DNA of 64,000 bases from Diphasiastrum complanatum (taxonomy: Eukaryota; Streptophyta; Lycopodiopsida; Lycopodiales; Lycopodiaceae), in assembly GCA_029204225.1 (NCBI GenBank), contig CM055095.1:17285233-17349232 (forward strand). Reading direction: 5' to 3'. The notes below the pieces were generated by a model. That model had not been told where the DNA came from. It worked only from the letters and a program-made list of their open reading frames with translations, and searched no databases. Position 1 is the first letter of the stretch, and each line of letters opens with the position of its first letter. Shown in pieces: positions 11,103 to 22,265 of this stretch. The translations under genes were made by a program, and so were the position numbers.

Positions 11103-11343
11103 AAATTAGTGAAGGTGGTGACTCAGTATGAAAAGGGCTTTCTATTGGTAAGAGTTTTATTTTTTGAAATTTTTTTTGTGTTCATGCCTCTTTTTTTTTG
11201 TTTTTTTTGTTTTTTTCAGTCTCTAAGGCTGTGGGGAGATGGTGGTTCAGTCGCAATGTCAATCAAAGGTGTCGGTTGAAAGTTATGTGGTTTGGCATGG
11301 AGTGGGTGGAAGTGAAGGTGGTGAGGAACACTGTTGGTCGAGC
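11103..11343 (-). repeat. Second, truncated copy of the G leader repeat unit
   Basis: From 11103 the sequence repeats the stretch seen at about 10190-10440 (same flank, T-rich spacer, then gatggtggttcagtcgcaat). It stops at 11343, where copia E' begins, so the higher-order unit of about 0.9 kb was cut here. Confidence 0.7.
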
Positions 11344-11957
11344 TTGATTTGGCTTACCATTACTTATTGACTCCCTAAAATCCATCATTGGAAGATGGCC
11401 AAGAGGATTCTAAGGTAGGTATCTTCATCTTGTGATTATGGTCTACTCTATAAAAGTGAAGATCTATCCATTGTTGGCTACTCGGATTCGGACTTTGCAA
11501 GTGACAAGATGGATCAAAGTCTATTAGTGCATACACTATCTTTCTTGGAGGCAGTCTAATATCTTGGCTTTCCAAATAGCAAGATACTATATCTCTCTCT
11601 TCATGTGAGGCCGAGTACAAAGCACTCACTACAACTACCAAAGAGGTGCTTTGGATCAAGAGGTTATTAATGGAGCTAAAGTGCATCAAGGAAGATGATC
11701 TACCAATGATCAAGTGTGATAACATCTCGGCCCAAGCTCTTGCCAATAATCCCATATTTCATGCAAGAAGCAAGCACATAGAAGTGGCACACCATTTTGT
11801 GAGAGAAAAGCTTATTGGAGGAGAAATCTATTTGGAGCATGTCAACTTGTCCTCCTGTATTGCCGATCTACTCACCAAGCCTTTGAGCAAAAGTGCTTTC
11901 ATCAAGCATAGATCTAATCTTGGAGTTATATCAAGATCAATGCCCAAATCTTCATAG
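11344..11957 (+). pseudogene. pol: Copia E' RNase H tail
   Basis: It starts in the RT/RNase H linker (WKMAKRILR then YSDSDFASDKMD) and after two stops runs from 11646 as a clean frame: LWIKRLLMELKC, IKCDNISAQALANNP, FHARSKHIEVAHHFVREK, IADLLTKPLSK. This is the C-terminal part of a copia polyprotein and is closely related to copia E at 21346-21777. All upstream pol is missing at the junction with G1. Confidence 0.85.
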
Positions 11958-11964
11958 ATAATTT

Positions 11965-11975
11965 TTTAGGAGGAG
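11965..11975 (+). promoter_or_regulatory. Copia E' polypurine tract
   Basis: The run ttaggaggag precedes the LTR start TGTGAAGAA at 11976. The same arrangement occurs at 21783-21792 in copia E. Confidence 0.7.
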
Positions 11976-12560
11976 TGTGAAGAATTGAAAAAGATTATAT
12001 ATGTTAGATATAGGGGTCTTATGTTTTTTACATCAAGCATCTAGGTGTAGGATGTTGATAGGAACAAATTTGGCATAGATGGCAAATTATGCATTTCCAC
12101 TTGTAATGCCACTATTGAGCCAAAATAGAGTAAGAGGCTAAACTCGTGCCAATTAGAGTGTAGACAAGTGTAATGCCTTTGTTTGATGAATTCTAAGAGG
12201 TCCAATAGGATTTAGAGGTGGAACCATGTGAGTTCCAATAGGAATTTGAGGTGTGCATGAATATATTCCAATAGAACTAAGAGGTGCATGGATCAATGAT
12301 CCAATAGGATTAAGAGGTGACAACGTGTGGTCCAACCATAGTTAAGCATAGTGGTAGCTCGTGGATCTACTAGTATCATTGTACTCCTCATTTTGGATCT
12401 AATTGATTTGGTGATTACGTGGATTTTGAGTGTTATTGGATTTCTAGCTTTCTCTCTCTACCTGAGAGCTCATGATGGTTTTTCGCTCTCTACCCAAGGA
12501 GAGCAGCTTGAGTGAGAGTTGGAAGTGATTGAATGCATGTAGTAGTGTGTTTTTGCCATA
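11976..12560 (+). repeat. Copia E' 3' LTR (right end uncertain)
   Basis: It begins TGTGAAGAATTG right after the polypurine tract. The right boundary cannot be fixed; similarity to copia E is limited and no target duplication is visible. Within it are several short, similar direct repeats of the type ccaataggatttagaggtg (about 12197-12320). Confidence 0.5.
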
Positions 12561-12639
12561 GGATCTAAGATTGATCTTGGATCTCAATCTAGTCTCGATC
12601 TTGGTGCGTAATGATAGAATGCTCTCATTGTGTTAAAAT

Positions 12640-12870
12640 TTTATATAGGTGGATGTTTTTCTTCGAGAGATTCATGAAAGTGCTGAAAGATTTTGTGCAT
12701 CAGAAGGCAAGGTCAGAGGGAAGCATGTCAAAGGGATGGTTAGTGCAAGAATCTCTATTTTATGCTACCGAATTTTTGTTTCAAATAGATCCATCTACTC
12801 CACGAATCTGGAATGATGCGAAAAGCAATGAGTTGAAGGTGCAAAAGCTCAAGGTATGGATAGTCTTATA
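12640..12870 (+). pseudogene. CACTA-type transposon remnant (DUF4218-like)
   Basis: The frame reads FFERFMKVLKDFVHQKARSE, then GSMSKGWLVQESLFYATEFL. This matches the conserved block found in DUF4218 of plant En/Spm (CACTA) transposase genes, where a 'RYMKTLKGYVRNRARPEGS'-style motif is followed by 'EGY..EESL.FCSRYL'. Only about 70 residues remain and no TIR was seen. It is assigned from family knowledge and is only a scrap. Confidence 0.6.
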
Positions 12871-12979
12871 AAAAATTGACACCTATTATGAGAGAAAAAA
12901 TTTCAACCTTCATGTTATATAATTTAGGAGTAATGGATAAGTGGTTGGAATTATATGAACAATAAAGGAAAAGAAGGAT

Positions 12980-13147
12980 ATTGACTATAAATCAACATTG
13001 ACGCAATAGGCGTAGAGTTCAAGTTGCACCTTCACATGACATCTGTTCTAGACGTAAGCTGCAGTGGAGATAGCTTCGGCCCAGAATCTCTTGGGCAGCG
13101 ATGCATGCGCTAGCATACATTTAGCTGATTCAACCAGAGTACGGTTC
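12980..13147 (-). pseudogene. pol: Copia C2 integrase C-terminal fragment
   Basis: The minus strand reads RKNRTLVESAKCMLAHASL, PKRFWAEAISTAAYV, then a stop and NRC. This is the integrase segment that directly follows the block ending at 14350 on the other side of the solo LTR. Together they show that the C2 integrase was split by an A insertion. RT and RNase H of C2 are not found further left. Confidence 0.75.
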
Positions 13148-14349
13148 TTCCTTGAAGAAACAAAACATTTCTGTTTACAAAGCTTGCTAGCTTTCAGCCC
13201 TCAGCCTGACGAAGATGTTCACGAACACGAAAGTTAGGAGACACAAAACACGAAAAGTTTTGCGAACACGAAAGTGAAAGTGGACGAAGACGAATGGTTC
13301 GCGAACACGAAAGATTCACAAACAAGAATCTTTTGTGGTCTGGCACGAGAATCTTTTGCGGTCCAGTATGAGAGAAAGACAGACGAGCAAAACGAAACCA
13401 ACGACGGAGACGAAAACCAATGACGTGCCACGAAGAATGTCGCAAAACCCGTTTTGCACTTCACACTCCAAAGAGTACCAGCAAAGATCACGCAAGTACC
13501 CAGAAGTACAAAAATATGATCTGATGGCATGACATCAGTAGATACTCCCTAGGTTGTGGCTAATCTACCACTCTTGTAGTTCCCTGACTAGTTGTAGATG
13601 CTTAATCCCTCTAATATTAGATTTACATAGAGCGACTATACTTACTGGATGATACTTGACATCTAGATCAACAGAATACACATACAATGTAGTGTAGTTG
13701 TTTGATGCTAGTAAGCAATCAAGACGAAATACAGAATACATGTCCACCTACGTGCAAAGACAATTCTGTCTAGGATCTGTAGATCGGTCTGGCACGAGAA
13801 TCTTTTGCGATCCAGTATGAGAGAAAGGCAGACGAGCAAAACGAAACCAACGACGGAGCCAATGACACGACACAAAAAATGTCGCAAAACCCATTTTTAT
13901 TTTCAAACTCCAAAGAGTACCAACAATTCTGTCTTTGATCTGTAGATCCAATTGTTCGCTAGTAAAATGAGATGATTGCTTGTGAGAGAACCGTGCTTCT
14001 CCCACGCCAATGCACTGCGTGGATTTGCATGCAGTGCTTGAAGAAATCAGAGAAAGATCAATGCAAATGATTTTCTTGTTGTGTTTGGTCTTGAATGCAA
14101 ATGCGTCTGCTATTAATCGTGTGTCTGAGTTTTTCTTGTTCATTTGAATTCCTCACCTTGGTTTAAACAATGTTGAATGTTGCATTAATTTTATAAATGT
14201 AGATCAATAGTGCATGACTACATTCCGGAGGGCTATAGGAGTGATTCAGCTGGCAGCGATCGCATCTGAACTCCATCCGAGTCGCAAGAGGATCGTGGTT
14301 CTTTCGTGTAAGCTTCGTGACCGATTCCCAATCACCTTTCATCATTACT
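13148..14349 (+). repeat. Solo LTR of copia A with target duplication
   Basis: The LTR itself is 13153-14344 (1192 bp), TGAAGAAACAAAA...CTTTCATCA. It is flanked by ttcct (13148-13152) and ttact (14345-14349), a 5-bp target duplication with one change. It has no internal region, so it is a solo LTR left by recombination. The site is the same codon region of copia C integrase as at 4844, and this copy defines the LTR ends for the A family. Confidence 0.85.
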
Positions 14350-16124
14350 TTTGGCTAAGACATTAGACTGAGAACTATAAGGGGTGAGGAATTGCTGCTC
14401 AATGCCTTGGATTTGGCAGTACTCCTTAAACATGGTAGAGATATATTCTCCACCATTGTCTGACCTTAGGGCCTTGATTGTCCTTCCAGTCTCCTTTTCT
14501 ACACACTCCTTGAAGATTCTGAAGCAATTGACTGATGTCTTCTTTATAAAGTACACCATAGTCCTTCTGAAAAAGCCATCAATAAAAGTTAAAAAATACT
14601 TTGCATCCTTCAGCGAAGGATTTTTCATCGGGCCACAAATGTTTGACAATGATCCTCTAGCAATATGCTGATGGCTTGATTAAAATGGTTTCCTAGTCTG
14701 TTTACCAGCTAGACAATCTTGATAGACATGTAACTCGACTTTATCACAAAGATAGTCGAGATCAAGAACAATAGATTGTCTAGACATTTGTTGTACAAGT
14801 CTATAATGCCAAAGTAAACTTTTATTTGTGTGAATAGAAGTGTTGAGCACCTGACTAGAGGCATAAAAGCAATGACTTAATTTATACAAGTATTTATGTC
14901 TCTTTCCAAGTGCTAGGATCTTGTCTATCCAATCAATTGCTTTGCACTGATCATATTCGAATTCGACTCTATGTCCTAGAGTGATTCTGCTTATAGAGAG
15001 TAGATTCATAGATAAATTTGGTACATGCAAGACTTTAGAAAGTAGCTTAGACTAATCATTTGCAAAGCTTATTCTTATAGTACCTTCACCTTTAATAGCT
15101 TGTGTGCTATTGTTTCCAAGGTGAACATATTTCTTGATATTGTAAGGTGTATAGTACTTGAAACAGCCAATGAGACTGGTCAGATGCTGAGTGGCTCCAG
15201 AATCCATGAACCAAGAACTATCGTTGGATGCTCCTTGATGGCTGGTCATAAAGACATCATGATTCGCTTCTTGAATAGGCCGTGGAGCTTCTGCAGCTGC
15301 ATTTGCCACTTGATTTGATTGCCCCTTGTTATTGTTCTATGCTTGCAGTATCCGACAGTCTTGAATTTCGTGGTTGTTTTGCTTGCAGTATCTACAGAAC
15401 AGCTTCTTCTTCATCTATGAATTTGACAATTCTTTGTGTTGTGCTGGTTTTCGGTCTAGCTTTGATTGCTTCGGGCCTTTCTTCTTCTTCTGCTTAGTTG
15501 TGCTCTTGTTGGTGTATAAAGCATGGGAATCAACTGAGGAATTTGAGGCTTTGTTCCTCCACGTGTCTTCCTGCAACAACATAATAATGACTCTCGAAAG
15601 AGTTAGTTTTGGATGTGTTGTGATGATCATCACCCAGTTGTCGTATGAACTTGGCAAGCTTGTAAGTAGTTGCATCACTACATCTTGATTGTCTATGACA
15701 GATCCAATAGCAGCCATTTGCCTTAGTAGGTTCTTGAATTGATTGATGTGATTCTGCAGGGAATCACCATTCGCCATCTTGAGGGAGTAAAATTTCTTCC
15801 TGAGATGTAGTTTGGAAGCTATATCTTGCACTTTGTATAGTGTGCTCAAGATGTCCCAGACTTCTTTCGATGCCTGAGCCTCGGATACATGGCCGATCTA
15901 GGTATCCATAATGTTTAGGATGATCAACGTGAAAGCCTTTCCATCCTTTAGCTTCCATCTGGCGATTGCTACATCGTTCGCTTCAGGTTTTCCTTCTGCA
16001 CATGTAACAACGTCATACAATTCTTTAGCCATTAGTATAGTTTTCATCTTAAATTCTCACAGATGGTAATTGGCTCCATCAAGGTTGTCCATGATGGGAC
16101 TTGCTTTTCCTTGGAAATCCATGT
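14345..16124 (-). pseudogene. gag-pol: Copia C2 gag-protease-integrase
   Basis: Reading downward from the ATG at 16122: a gag start (MDFQGKASPIMDNLDGANYH), UBN2-type gag (YSLKMANGDSLQNHINQFKN, LLTSLPSSYDNW), and an intact zinc knuckle (CRYCKQNNHEIQDC, about 15360-15400). Then come protease (WFMDSGATQHLTS, intact DSGAT), GAG-pre-integrase (LLWHYR, CQDCLAGK) and integrase (LRSDNGGEYIS), where the catalytic Glu has become Lys (SNVLAKSN). Stops at several places and a 24-bp deletion relative to C1 near 14797 make it a pseudogene. It is the best preserved gag in the window. Confidence 0.85.
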
Positions 16125-16288
16125 GAAAGATTAGTCTGTATGAAAACTATCAGTATGAAAACTATCCATGTGAAAACTATCAGTGACTTAAGTATGAAAC
16201 TCTGGTACTGAATTACAGAACAAGAAGACAATTACTCTATGGGCTAGTAGAGTCTTGTACTGTGGAAGCTTATCAGGCTACAAAAATA

Positions 16289-16300
16289 GCTCTGATACCA
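16289..16300 (-). promoter_or_regulatory. Copia C2 primer-binding site (initiator tRNA-Met)
   Basis: The minus strand reads TGGTATCAGAGC, a perfect match to the usual plant initiator tRNA-Met primer site. It lies directly against the LTR end CTCCAACA. Confidence 0.85.
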
Positions 16301-16800
16301 TGTTGGAGAAAGAGGGTATGTGAGTGTGAGAAACAAAAATAGCTCAAAAAGAAAATGAACTTGAAACTCGAATGGAAACTATTTGTGCGTAGCAGAATGA
16401 GCTATATTACTCTTTCCCTAAGCATGACTACGCCTATAAAAAACGAACAAAACTTTAGTGATAGAAATCATGGTCGATCTAATTATATAGCCAAACATTA
16501 AGTAACAAAACATCAGAAGAATAATTTGTCACAAACAGCTAGACAAATTATTAGTCACAAATGATTCGCGAAGAGCTAGACTGAGTTCGACTGATAATCA
16601 GTCACGAAAGACAAGACTAGTCATCAACAGCTAGACTGATAATAATTCACTAAGAACAGATTACCAGATTGAGCAATAAGAGAATCAGATAGAATGAAGA
16701 AGCGCATAGCAATATTGACACAAATCTGAATGCAGATCAATAGAACTGTTATCAGATTAAGTATAGCAAAATATACATGTCAATAGTGTTGTGGAGCACA
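16301..16800 (-). repeat. Copia C2 5' LTR (outer end uncertain)
   Basis: The inner end is fixed at 16301 by the primer-binding site. A possible TATA box on the minus strand (CTATATAAT) lies at about 16478-16488. The outer end cannot be set because no second C LTR is present; candidates ending in CAACA or CACA occur at about 16635 and 16800. Short repeats of an acagctagac-type word lie at about 16537-16637. Confidence 0.55.
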
Positions 16801-18430
16801 AGACAATAGCGAATAAAACCGTGTGCTCTACAAAGCTAATTCAATCTATAAAAGGGATGAACCTATCACTGAAAATACAAAAGAATCAATGCGCAAGGCA
16901 TCTACTTCGTCTATCTCTGATAAGCTTCTAATGCTATTATTTTCACACACACTTTTGAATACGCAAGTGGTATTCAATATATGCACAATTTTACAGGTGT
17001 GCAGATGAAGAAAGTACAAAGTGGATGTGTTGTTTGTAGGAGATCGTGGGTGGCTACTGTCATTGTCAAATCTGTTAGCCAAGTTGCGTGGGATGAACTA
17101 TAAAATTTTCAAAAATATGTCAGACGCCCAGGTCGGAATTCACACAATATGTTATTGTGCTATCTGCACAACAAAAATTGTTTAAGTTCATTCATCTTGT
17201 AAAATTGATTCACTAAGAAGTAGAAACTCTGAAAATTTTCATATGGCTTAACGTATCTTTATACAATTCAATCAAAATTGATAGTACTGAGGCAGATTGA
17301 ATTGCCACATGTCTAGTTCTGATCAAATGTGATTGAGACACCAATCTTCCTCTACCTCAACCATCGCAAGAATGTTGTCATTTCTTTTCACTGTTATTTG
17401 AAGTTGCTCTTGATGGTTTATTCTAAAATCTTGATCAAGTGGTTTCTTATCCATCTTCTATAATACAATAGCAAAGTGAGCATTTGTTTTTCAATGTGAT
17501 ATCTAAATTTCATTGATGAGTTACATACCCTACACTCAACTTGCTAATTTTGGTTCGTATTCCAACCATCATCCAACAACTTGGCGATTATTTCATCACT
17601 CAAGTTCTTACAAATAAACATTGTTTTCATTCATCAAAATAATTGCATTTGGAAAAAAAAAACCAAGAAAAATAGAAAAAAGTAGATACCAACTTAGTCT
17701 ATTATTTTTTGAACCAGTGCTACATTTTAATATACTTTGAATATCCATATAAAGTCTAGATCGAAAAACCTTCTGCAATTGCTGAATCTGGAGAAATTCA
17801 TTTCTCACTCAAAAAATCGGGTAGAGGATATGGCTCTAATCTACCCATTAGACTATTTTTATTTCAAATATAGGTGTGATCATAAAAAAACACACCTGAC
17901 TCTAAAACGGATTTTGGAGATCATAAAATACCATATCAGAATGATGACATAAGTTATTTCTACAATCGATCGAACTGGTTGCCATTCAACAAAATTTGAT
18001 GGCTACAAATATGCAAAACCAACAAAAATATCATGAGAAAAATTGATATAAATATAATACTAATACTAAAGTGATTTAATCTGAATATGCACATACACTT
18101 TGGCTTTTTCGCAAAATGCTAGATGTCTTAAATATTAAAAAAATGCCTTTAGCGAAGACCTTCATGTTTTTCGCATTTTTCACAAGACAATTTATTGGTC
18201 GCCTTAATTGAAACTACAAAATTTCCTTGAGGATTCACTAGATGGATGCCAACTCATTTTGGATGGCTGCTAGTTCACTATCCATTATGATTAACGACCA
18301 AATTAACTGTCTACAATTGTCTCGAAGTAATAAAGACTTTTCCAGCTTCAAACCCCATATAGACTTTGATGATATGAAACTACCAATGACAATTATTCTT
18401 TTTGGATATTGTATGAATTTATTGCTCTAA
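16801..18430. other. No recognisable gene
   Basis: AT-rich DNA with scattered short open frames of up to about 78 codons on both strands, none with a known motif. A frame at 18242-18427 (MDANSFWMAASSLSIMIND) is the cleanest, but it has no recognised features. Confidence 0.4.
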
Positions 18431-18439
18431 TGATTTGAG

Positions 18440-18782
18440 TATACATGTATTACTACATGTAGAACTAAGAACCTATTGTGAGCCAATCTGATGATATGGA
18501 AACAGATATAGGCAGGAGGACTGCATGAAGACTTGTGACCTATTTATAGTTGGACTGCATGGGGATTGCATTGGTTCATGCATAGGAATCTACTCTCTAT
18601 ATATTGGGGTAGGGATTCTACCATCCACAACTTGGGTTTAGGTTACCAGTTGCTCTCTTCTCCTCTAGCCTTCACATGTCATGGCTCAGAGACTTGATCA
18701 AGGTCTGGTTGGGAGGTTTTTACATGTCTCTAGTTGTGCTCTCATATTCTCGTCTTAGGGGTTTTTCCCAGTGGTATATACA
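18440..18782 (+). repeat. LTR upstream of a primer-binding site (left end uncertain)
   Basis: The right end (TATACA, 18782) is fixed by the PBS that follows. It contains a possible TATA region (tctatatattgggg, about 18595). The left boundary is a guess from composition. No matching LTR was found in the window. Confidence 0.45.
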
Positions 18783-18783
18783 T

Positions 18784-18795
18784 TGGTATCAGAGC
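18784..18795 (+). promoter_or_regulatory. Primer-binding site (initiator tRNA-Met)
   Basis: TGGTATCAGAGC is a perfect match to the usual initiator tRNA-Met site, one base after an LTR-like end. It marks the start of an internal region of another LTR retroelement on the plus strand. Confidence 0.75.
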
Positions 18796-19037
18796 TCGAC
18801 TAAGATGTAGTCTTGGATGGGAGGCAAGCTCTACACCGGATTGAAAGTTCAAAGCGCTTAGATGCACAAATCCCGGATGGAGTGCTAGATTCTCGAGAGA
18901 AGTTCGAATATGATTTCACTAGTTCTTGCTTAAAACATGCTTTTCGAAACTATGGTAGAGTGCTCTTCTACACAGTTTATTTTGGGTTAAAGATGCTGAG
19001 AATTAGAATGAATCTATTCATAAATTCTTGTTTCTAA
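18796..19037 (+). other. Short internal remnant after the 18.78-kb PBS
   Basis: An open frame from 18813 (MDGRQALHRIESSKRLDAQI) continues for 74 codons with no recognised domain. It may be a degraded gag start, judged only from its position after the PBS. Confidence 0.3.
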
Positions 19038-19687
19038 GTGGAAAAGCTTTAGATTATAATAAAATGATCTATTGTGAAAGGTCATGTTGCTTATCTAATA
19101 GTTTGATTATGCTTAGTCATGGATTAGCACAATTCACATGAGTCTATCATGTCTTGAATCCTGTTTTTTTAGTTTCTGTTCATTGAAAGATTGGTTATAG
19201 ATCAATTTATCATGTGATATGAACTGTTAGCTCATGGGATTGCATATGGAGGATCAGAGGCTGTTTTCTACATACATCCTCCAGTGAACTTGCATGTTTT
19301 GGGAACATGGATTGGTTGTGCAGTTGTGCTACCTCTTTGGCTATGAGTAGAATGTAAGGATGTGAACAGAGATTGTATATACAACTGTCTCTAAATTCAT
19401 AATCAGGCCAACAATTAACAATGGTTACTTCTATTGGATCCACAAGAGTGATTGGATGATTGGATAGATCCACAAGAGTGATTGGATGCTTGCTTAACAA
19501 TTTATAAGAAAACTAGTCACACAAATGTTGATCTAGATTGGCAATTTGACAAACAACAAGCATTAACAATCAAAAGCATTGATCATAAGTGTAGATCCGA
19601 GTTCACACATGTGAAATGAGGCCTGTTGTACAACTTGCAAATAGAGATGGAAGGCTGAAGCACTTTGGTTGCATTAGAATCACAAAA
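19038..19687. other. No recognisable gene
   Basis: Intergenic DNA. A short direct repeat, ccacaagagtgattggatg, occurs at about 19440 and 19470. Nothing else can be supported. Confidence 0.4.
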
Positions 19688-19975
19688 TCACATGTACGTA
19701 GTGGAGTAGCTCAAGATTGCCAATGAGCTCCAAAAAATAATCTATCTTCTCACTATGGAGAGATGGAATACATAGCAAAAGTGACTTCCATTGTAAAGTT
19801 AGGTGAATTTCCATCATGTAATAAGAAAGTTAACTTAGCTCTCTTGACCTAATTTGCAACCCTGATCTCTTTCCAAGAGTCATGCCAAGTAGGTGGCTAG
19901 TTGGTCTCATCATAAATTTAGTGTAGGTCCTAAAATCTAGGAATCTCTACCAAATAGACATGATTATGTTGGATT
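19688..19975 (+). repeat. Inverted partner of 63715-64000
   Basis: The sequence catgtacgtagtggagtagc through gccaagtaggtggctagttg and into ctaggaatctctaccaaata is the reverse complement of 64000 down to about 63715, with scattered differences. The match includes part of the TIR of the transposon at 60.3-63.8 kb. It is one of four inverted collinear blocks (see findings). Confidence 0.75.
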
Positions 19976-20345
19976 TATCTCCTCCACTCTCCTAAATCCT
20001 ATTGTAAGCCTCCATTCATACTGCATTTTTACTCATGTTGTTACACAGTCTGCATATTTACATGTAAAATAAGACAGGTGAAAAAAAACTCGAATGTCTG
20101 CATAAATACAAGTAAATTTCCGCAGGCAAAAAAGGCGAAAAATATGACCACATGTGTTTTAACATGTGATTTGTGACAGGCAAAAAAGGTGACACTACCT
20201 TACAAAATGTCGAAGGTGCCCTAGGAAAAGCAAAGGCACCCTATAAATCAAATCCTAAGGCATTTTGTCAAAGTGTCGCATTTTTGCATCTTCACCAATG
20301 TTCATTTCAGCAAAGGCTGACATCGCGGCCTTTTCACGCTCATAT
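19976..20345. other. Chimeric leader before copia E
   Basis: Contains two close copies of a ggcaaaaaaggygac-type motif (about 20125 and 20178). The open frame that continues into copia E RT starts here at 20173, but its first ~58 residues have no copia similarity, so the frame is a fusion with unrelated DNA rather than a real start. Confidence 0.45.
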
Positions 20346-21777
20346 TGTGGAGCCACCAAACAACATGCATGTGATTGGATGTAAGTGGGTATTCAGAATC
20401 AAGTATAGTCATAATGGATCTATCAATAAGTATAAAGCAAGACTTTGTGCCAAAGACTACTCACAAATCAAAGATCTTGACTATGAAGATACCTTTGCAC
20501 CAGTTGCAAAGATGGTAACAATTCGAATACTCATCTCTCTTGCATGTTTTCACAAATGGAGTATGTTCCAGCTTGATGTTTCTAATGCATTTCTCAATGG
20601 TTACCTTGAGGAGGAGATTTATATGGAGCAGCCTCCAGGTTTTGTGAAGGAAGGTGATGAATCAAAAGTTTGTCTTTTGTTCAAAAGTCTATATGGACTG
20701 AAACATGCACCAAGGTCTTGGTATGCAAGGCTCAATTCCTATCTCATATCACTCAGATTTTGTCTAAGTGAATATGACCCTTCTCTATATTATAAGTTTG
20801 TAGATAACTTTGTAATTATTCTTCTCATCTATGTAGATAATATCATTCTTCGTGGAAACAATGAGAAGTTAGTTAAAGAAACTAAGCATGCACTTGGTAC
20901 TGAGTTTAAGATGCAAAACTTAGGAGTTCTTTACTATATTCTAGGCCTTGAAATAGATTTTTGGAAAGGTCATGTATTTATAAGCCAAAGTAGATATGCA
21001 CTTTCCATGCTCAAGAAATTCCATATGGAGAACTGTAAAGGCATAGATACACCTATGGAGCACACTGTAAAAGTTCCTATTAAAGATGATGAAAAATCCT
21101 TTGAGGACATCACTCTTTATAGGAGTCTTACTGGCTCACATATTTGGTTAACACTGACTAGGCCTGATCTAAGCTTTTGTGTTCATAAGCTAAGTCAACA
21201 CATGCAGGATCCAAAGTTATATTATTGGAAGTTGGCTAAAAGAGTCTTGAGGTATATATCTTCTACCTTGGATTATGGACTATTCTATGAAGGAGAAGAT
21301 CTGACTTTGATTGCTTTTTCAAATTCAGATTTTGCATGAGATAGGTTGGATAGGAAATCCACAATTGCTTACACTATATTTCTTGGAGAAAATCTGGTTT
21401 CTTGGCTATCAAAGAAACAAGCAACTAAAGCTGAATACAAATCTCTTACAACCACAACAAAGGAGGTTTTATGGATCAAAAGGCTACGTTTCGATCTAAA
21501 GTGTTATGCAGATGAAAATTTACTAATTATCAAGAATGATAACATTTCTGCTCAGGCTCTTGCAAATAATCCAATCTTTCATGCAAGGAACAAGCATACT
21601 GAAGTGGCTCATCATTTTGTAAGAGAAAAAGTCATTGGGAGAGAGATCTCATTGGAGCATGTTTCATCTTCAGATCGTGTTGCAGATCTTCTCACCAAAC
21701 CTCTACTCAAGAATGTATTTATGAAGATGAGGTCTAACCTTGGCCTAATTTTGAAGTCTATGTTGATAGGAACATAA
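20346..21777 (+). pseudogene. pol: Copia E reverse transcriptase and RNase H
   Basis: RT is nearly complete: MHVIGCKWVFRIKYSHNG, YEDTFAPVAKMVTIRILI, VSNAFLNGYLEEEIYMEQPP, LYGLKHAPRSWY, LGLEIDFWKG. The catalytic motif reads YVDN (20830-20841) instead of YVDD, which should abolish polymerase activity. A TGA at about 21338 sits where a Trp is expected, and RNase H then continues to 21777 (IKNDNISAQALANNP, HARNKHTEVAHHFVREK, VADLLTKPL). Gag, protease and integrase are absent. This is the longest single frame of the window (388 codons from 20173). Confidence 0.9.
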
Positions 21778-21782
21778 TTTCT

Positions 21783-21791
21783 AAGGAGGAG
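21783..21791 (+). promoter_or_regulatory. Copia E polypurine tract
   Basis: The run aaggaggag ends directly before TGTGAAGAT, the LTR start, as in copia E' at 11965. Confidence 0.7.
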
Positions 21792-22010
21792 TGTGAAGAT
21801 TTTTAAAATATTATCTTCCTATCTCGAGTTTGGGATCATGTCCATGGTGATTTCCACTAAAATTCATGTTGTACATAAAAGGAGTGTGAGTTGAGCACAT
21901 ATCCTTCTAGTGTAGCTCGGATTTGAGCTAGATAGGTTCAATTATGATGACTTGCAGATGTTTAGATAGCATGCAAAGTCTTACTGTATGCATGCAAGCC
22001 AAATGCACAG
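21792..22010 (+). repeat. Copia E 3' LTR (right end uncertain)
   Basis: It begins TGTGAAGATTTT at 21792. The right end is not visible; a new repeated segment begins by 22011, so the LTR may be truncated. Confidence 0.5.
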
Positions 22011-22265
22011 TCAACAACTATAGTAGACACAAGATGAACCAGTACCTTCCAAAAAATATTCTCAACACAGATTCTGCAACTACTGGCACACGCACCAATG
22101 TTAGCGTCTGACGAGACAAATGATGCTCAACAATGGTGGTTGGTAAAAACACATGGCTATTTTCAAGCAACAAACAGTCAACAACTATAGTAGACACAAG
22201 ACGGACCAGTACCTTCTAAACAATATTCTCAACACAGATTCTGCACCTCCCGGCAGAGACTCCAA
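22011..22265 (-). repeat. Direct repeat carrying a primer-binding-site region
   Basis: About 95 bp starting cagtcaacaactatagtaga at 22011 is repeated at about 22166. Each copy ends next to an atgtta sequence. On the minus strand the second copy reads TGGAGTCTCTGCCGGGAG directly after CCTAACAT. This resembles plant gypsy primer sites of the TGGCGACTCTGCTGGGGA type, so the repeat may be a duplicated LTR-PBS junction. Confidence 0.4.

Larger units (their letters stand above)
5430..11343 (-). mobile_element. G1: gag-only, gypsy-like LTR element (no pol)
   Basis: Read on the minus strand it has a minisatellite leader (11343-10390), a Ty3/gypsy-like gag (about 9870-8768), non-pol ORFs including a coiled coil (7884-6930), a polypurine tract and a 3' LTR (6521-5430). 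The 5' LTR is lost; a copia E' tail abuts at 11344. G2 (40346-45943) is collinear over the internal region and supplies the 5' LTR and PBS. No protease, RT or integrase motif lies between gag and the LTR in either copy, as in TR-GAG type non-autonomous elements. Confidence 0.75.

Noticed and set aside
20173-21336. 388-codon frame as a functional host gene
   Set aside because: It is copia RT with a YVDN active site and a chimeric N-terminus; RNase H is cut off by a stop.
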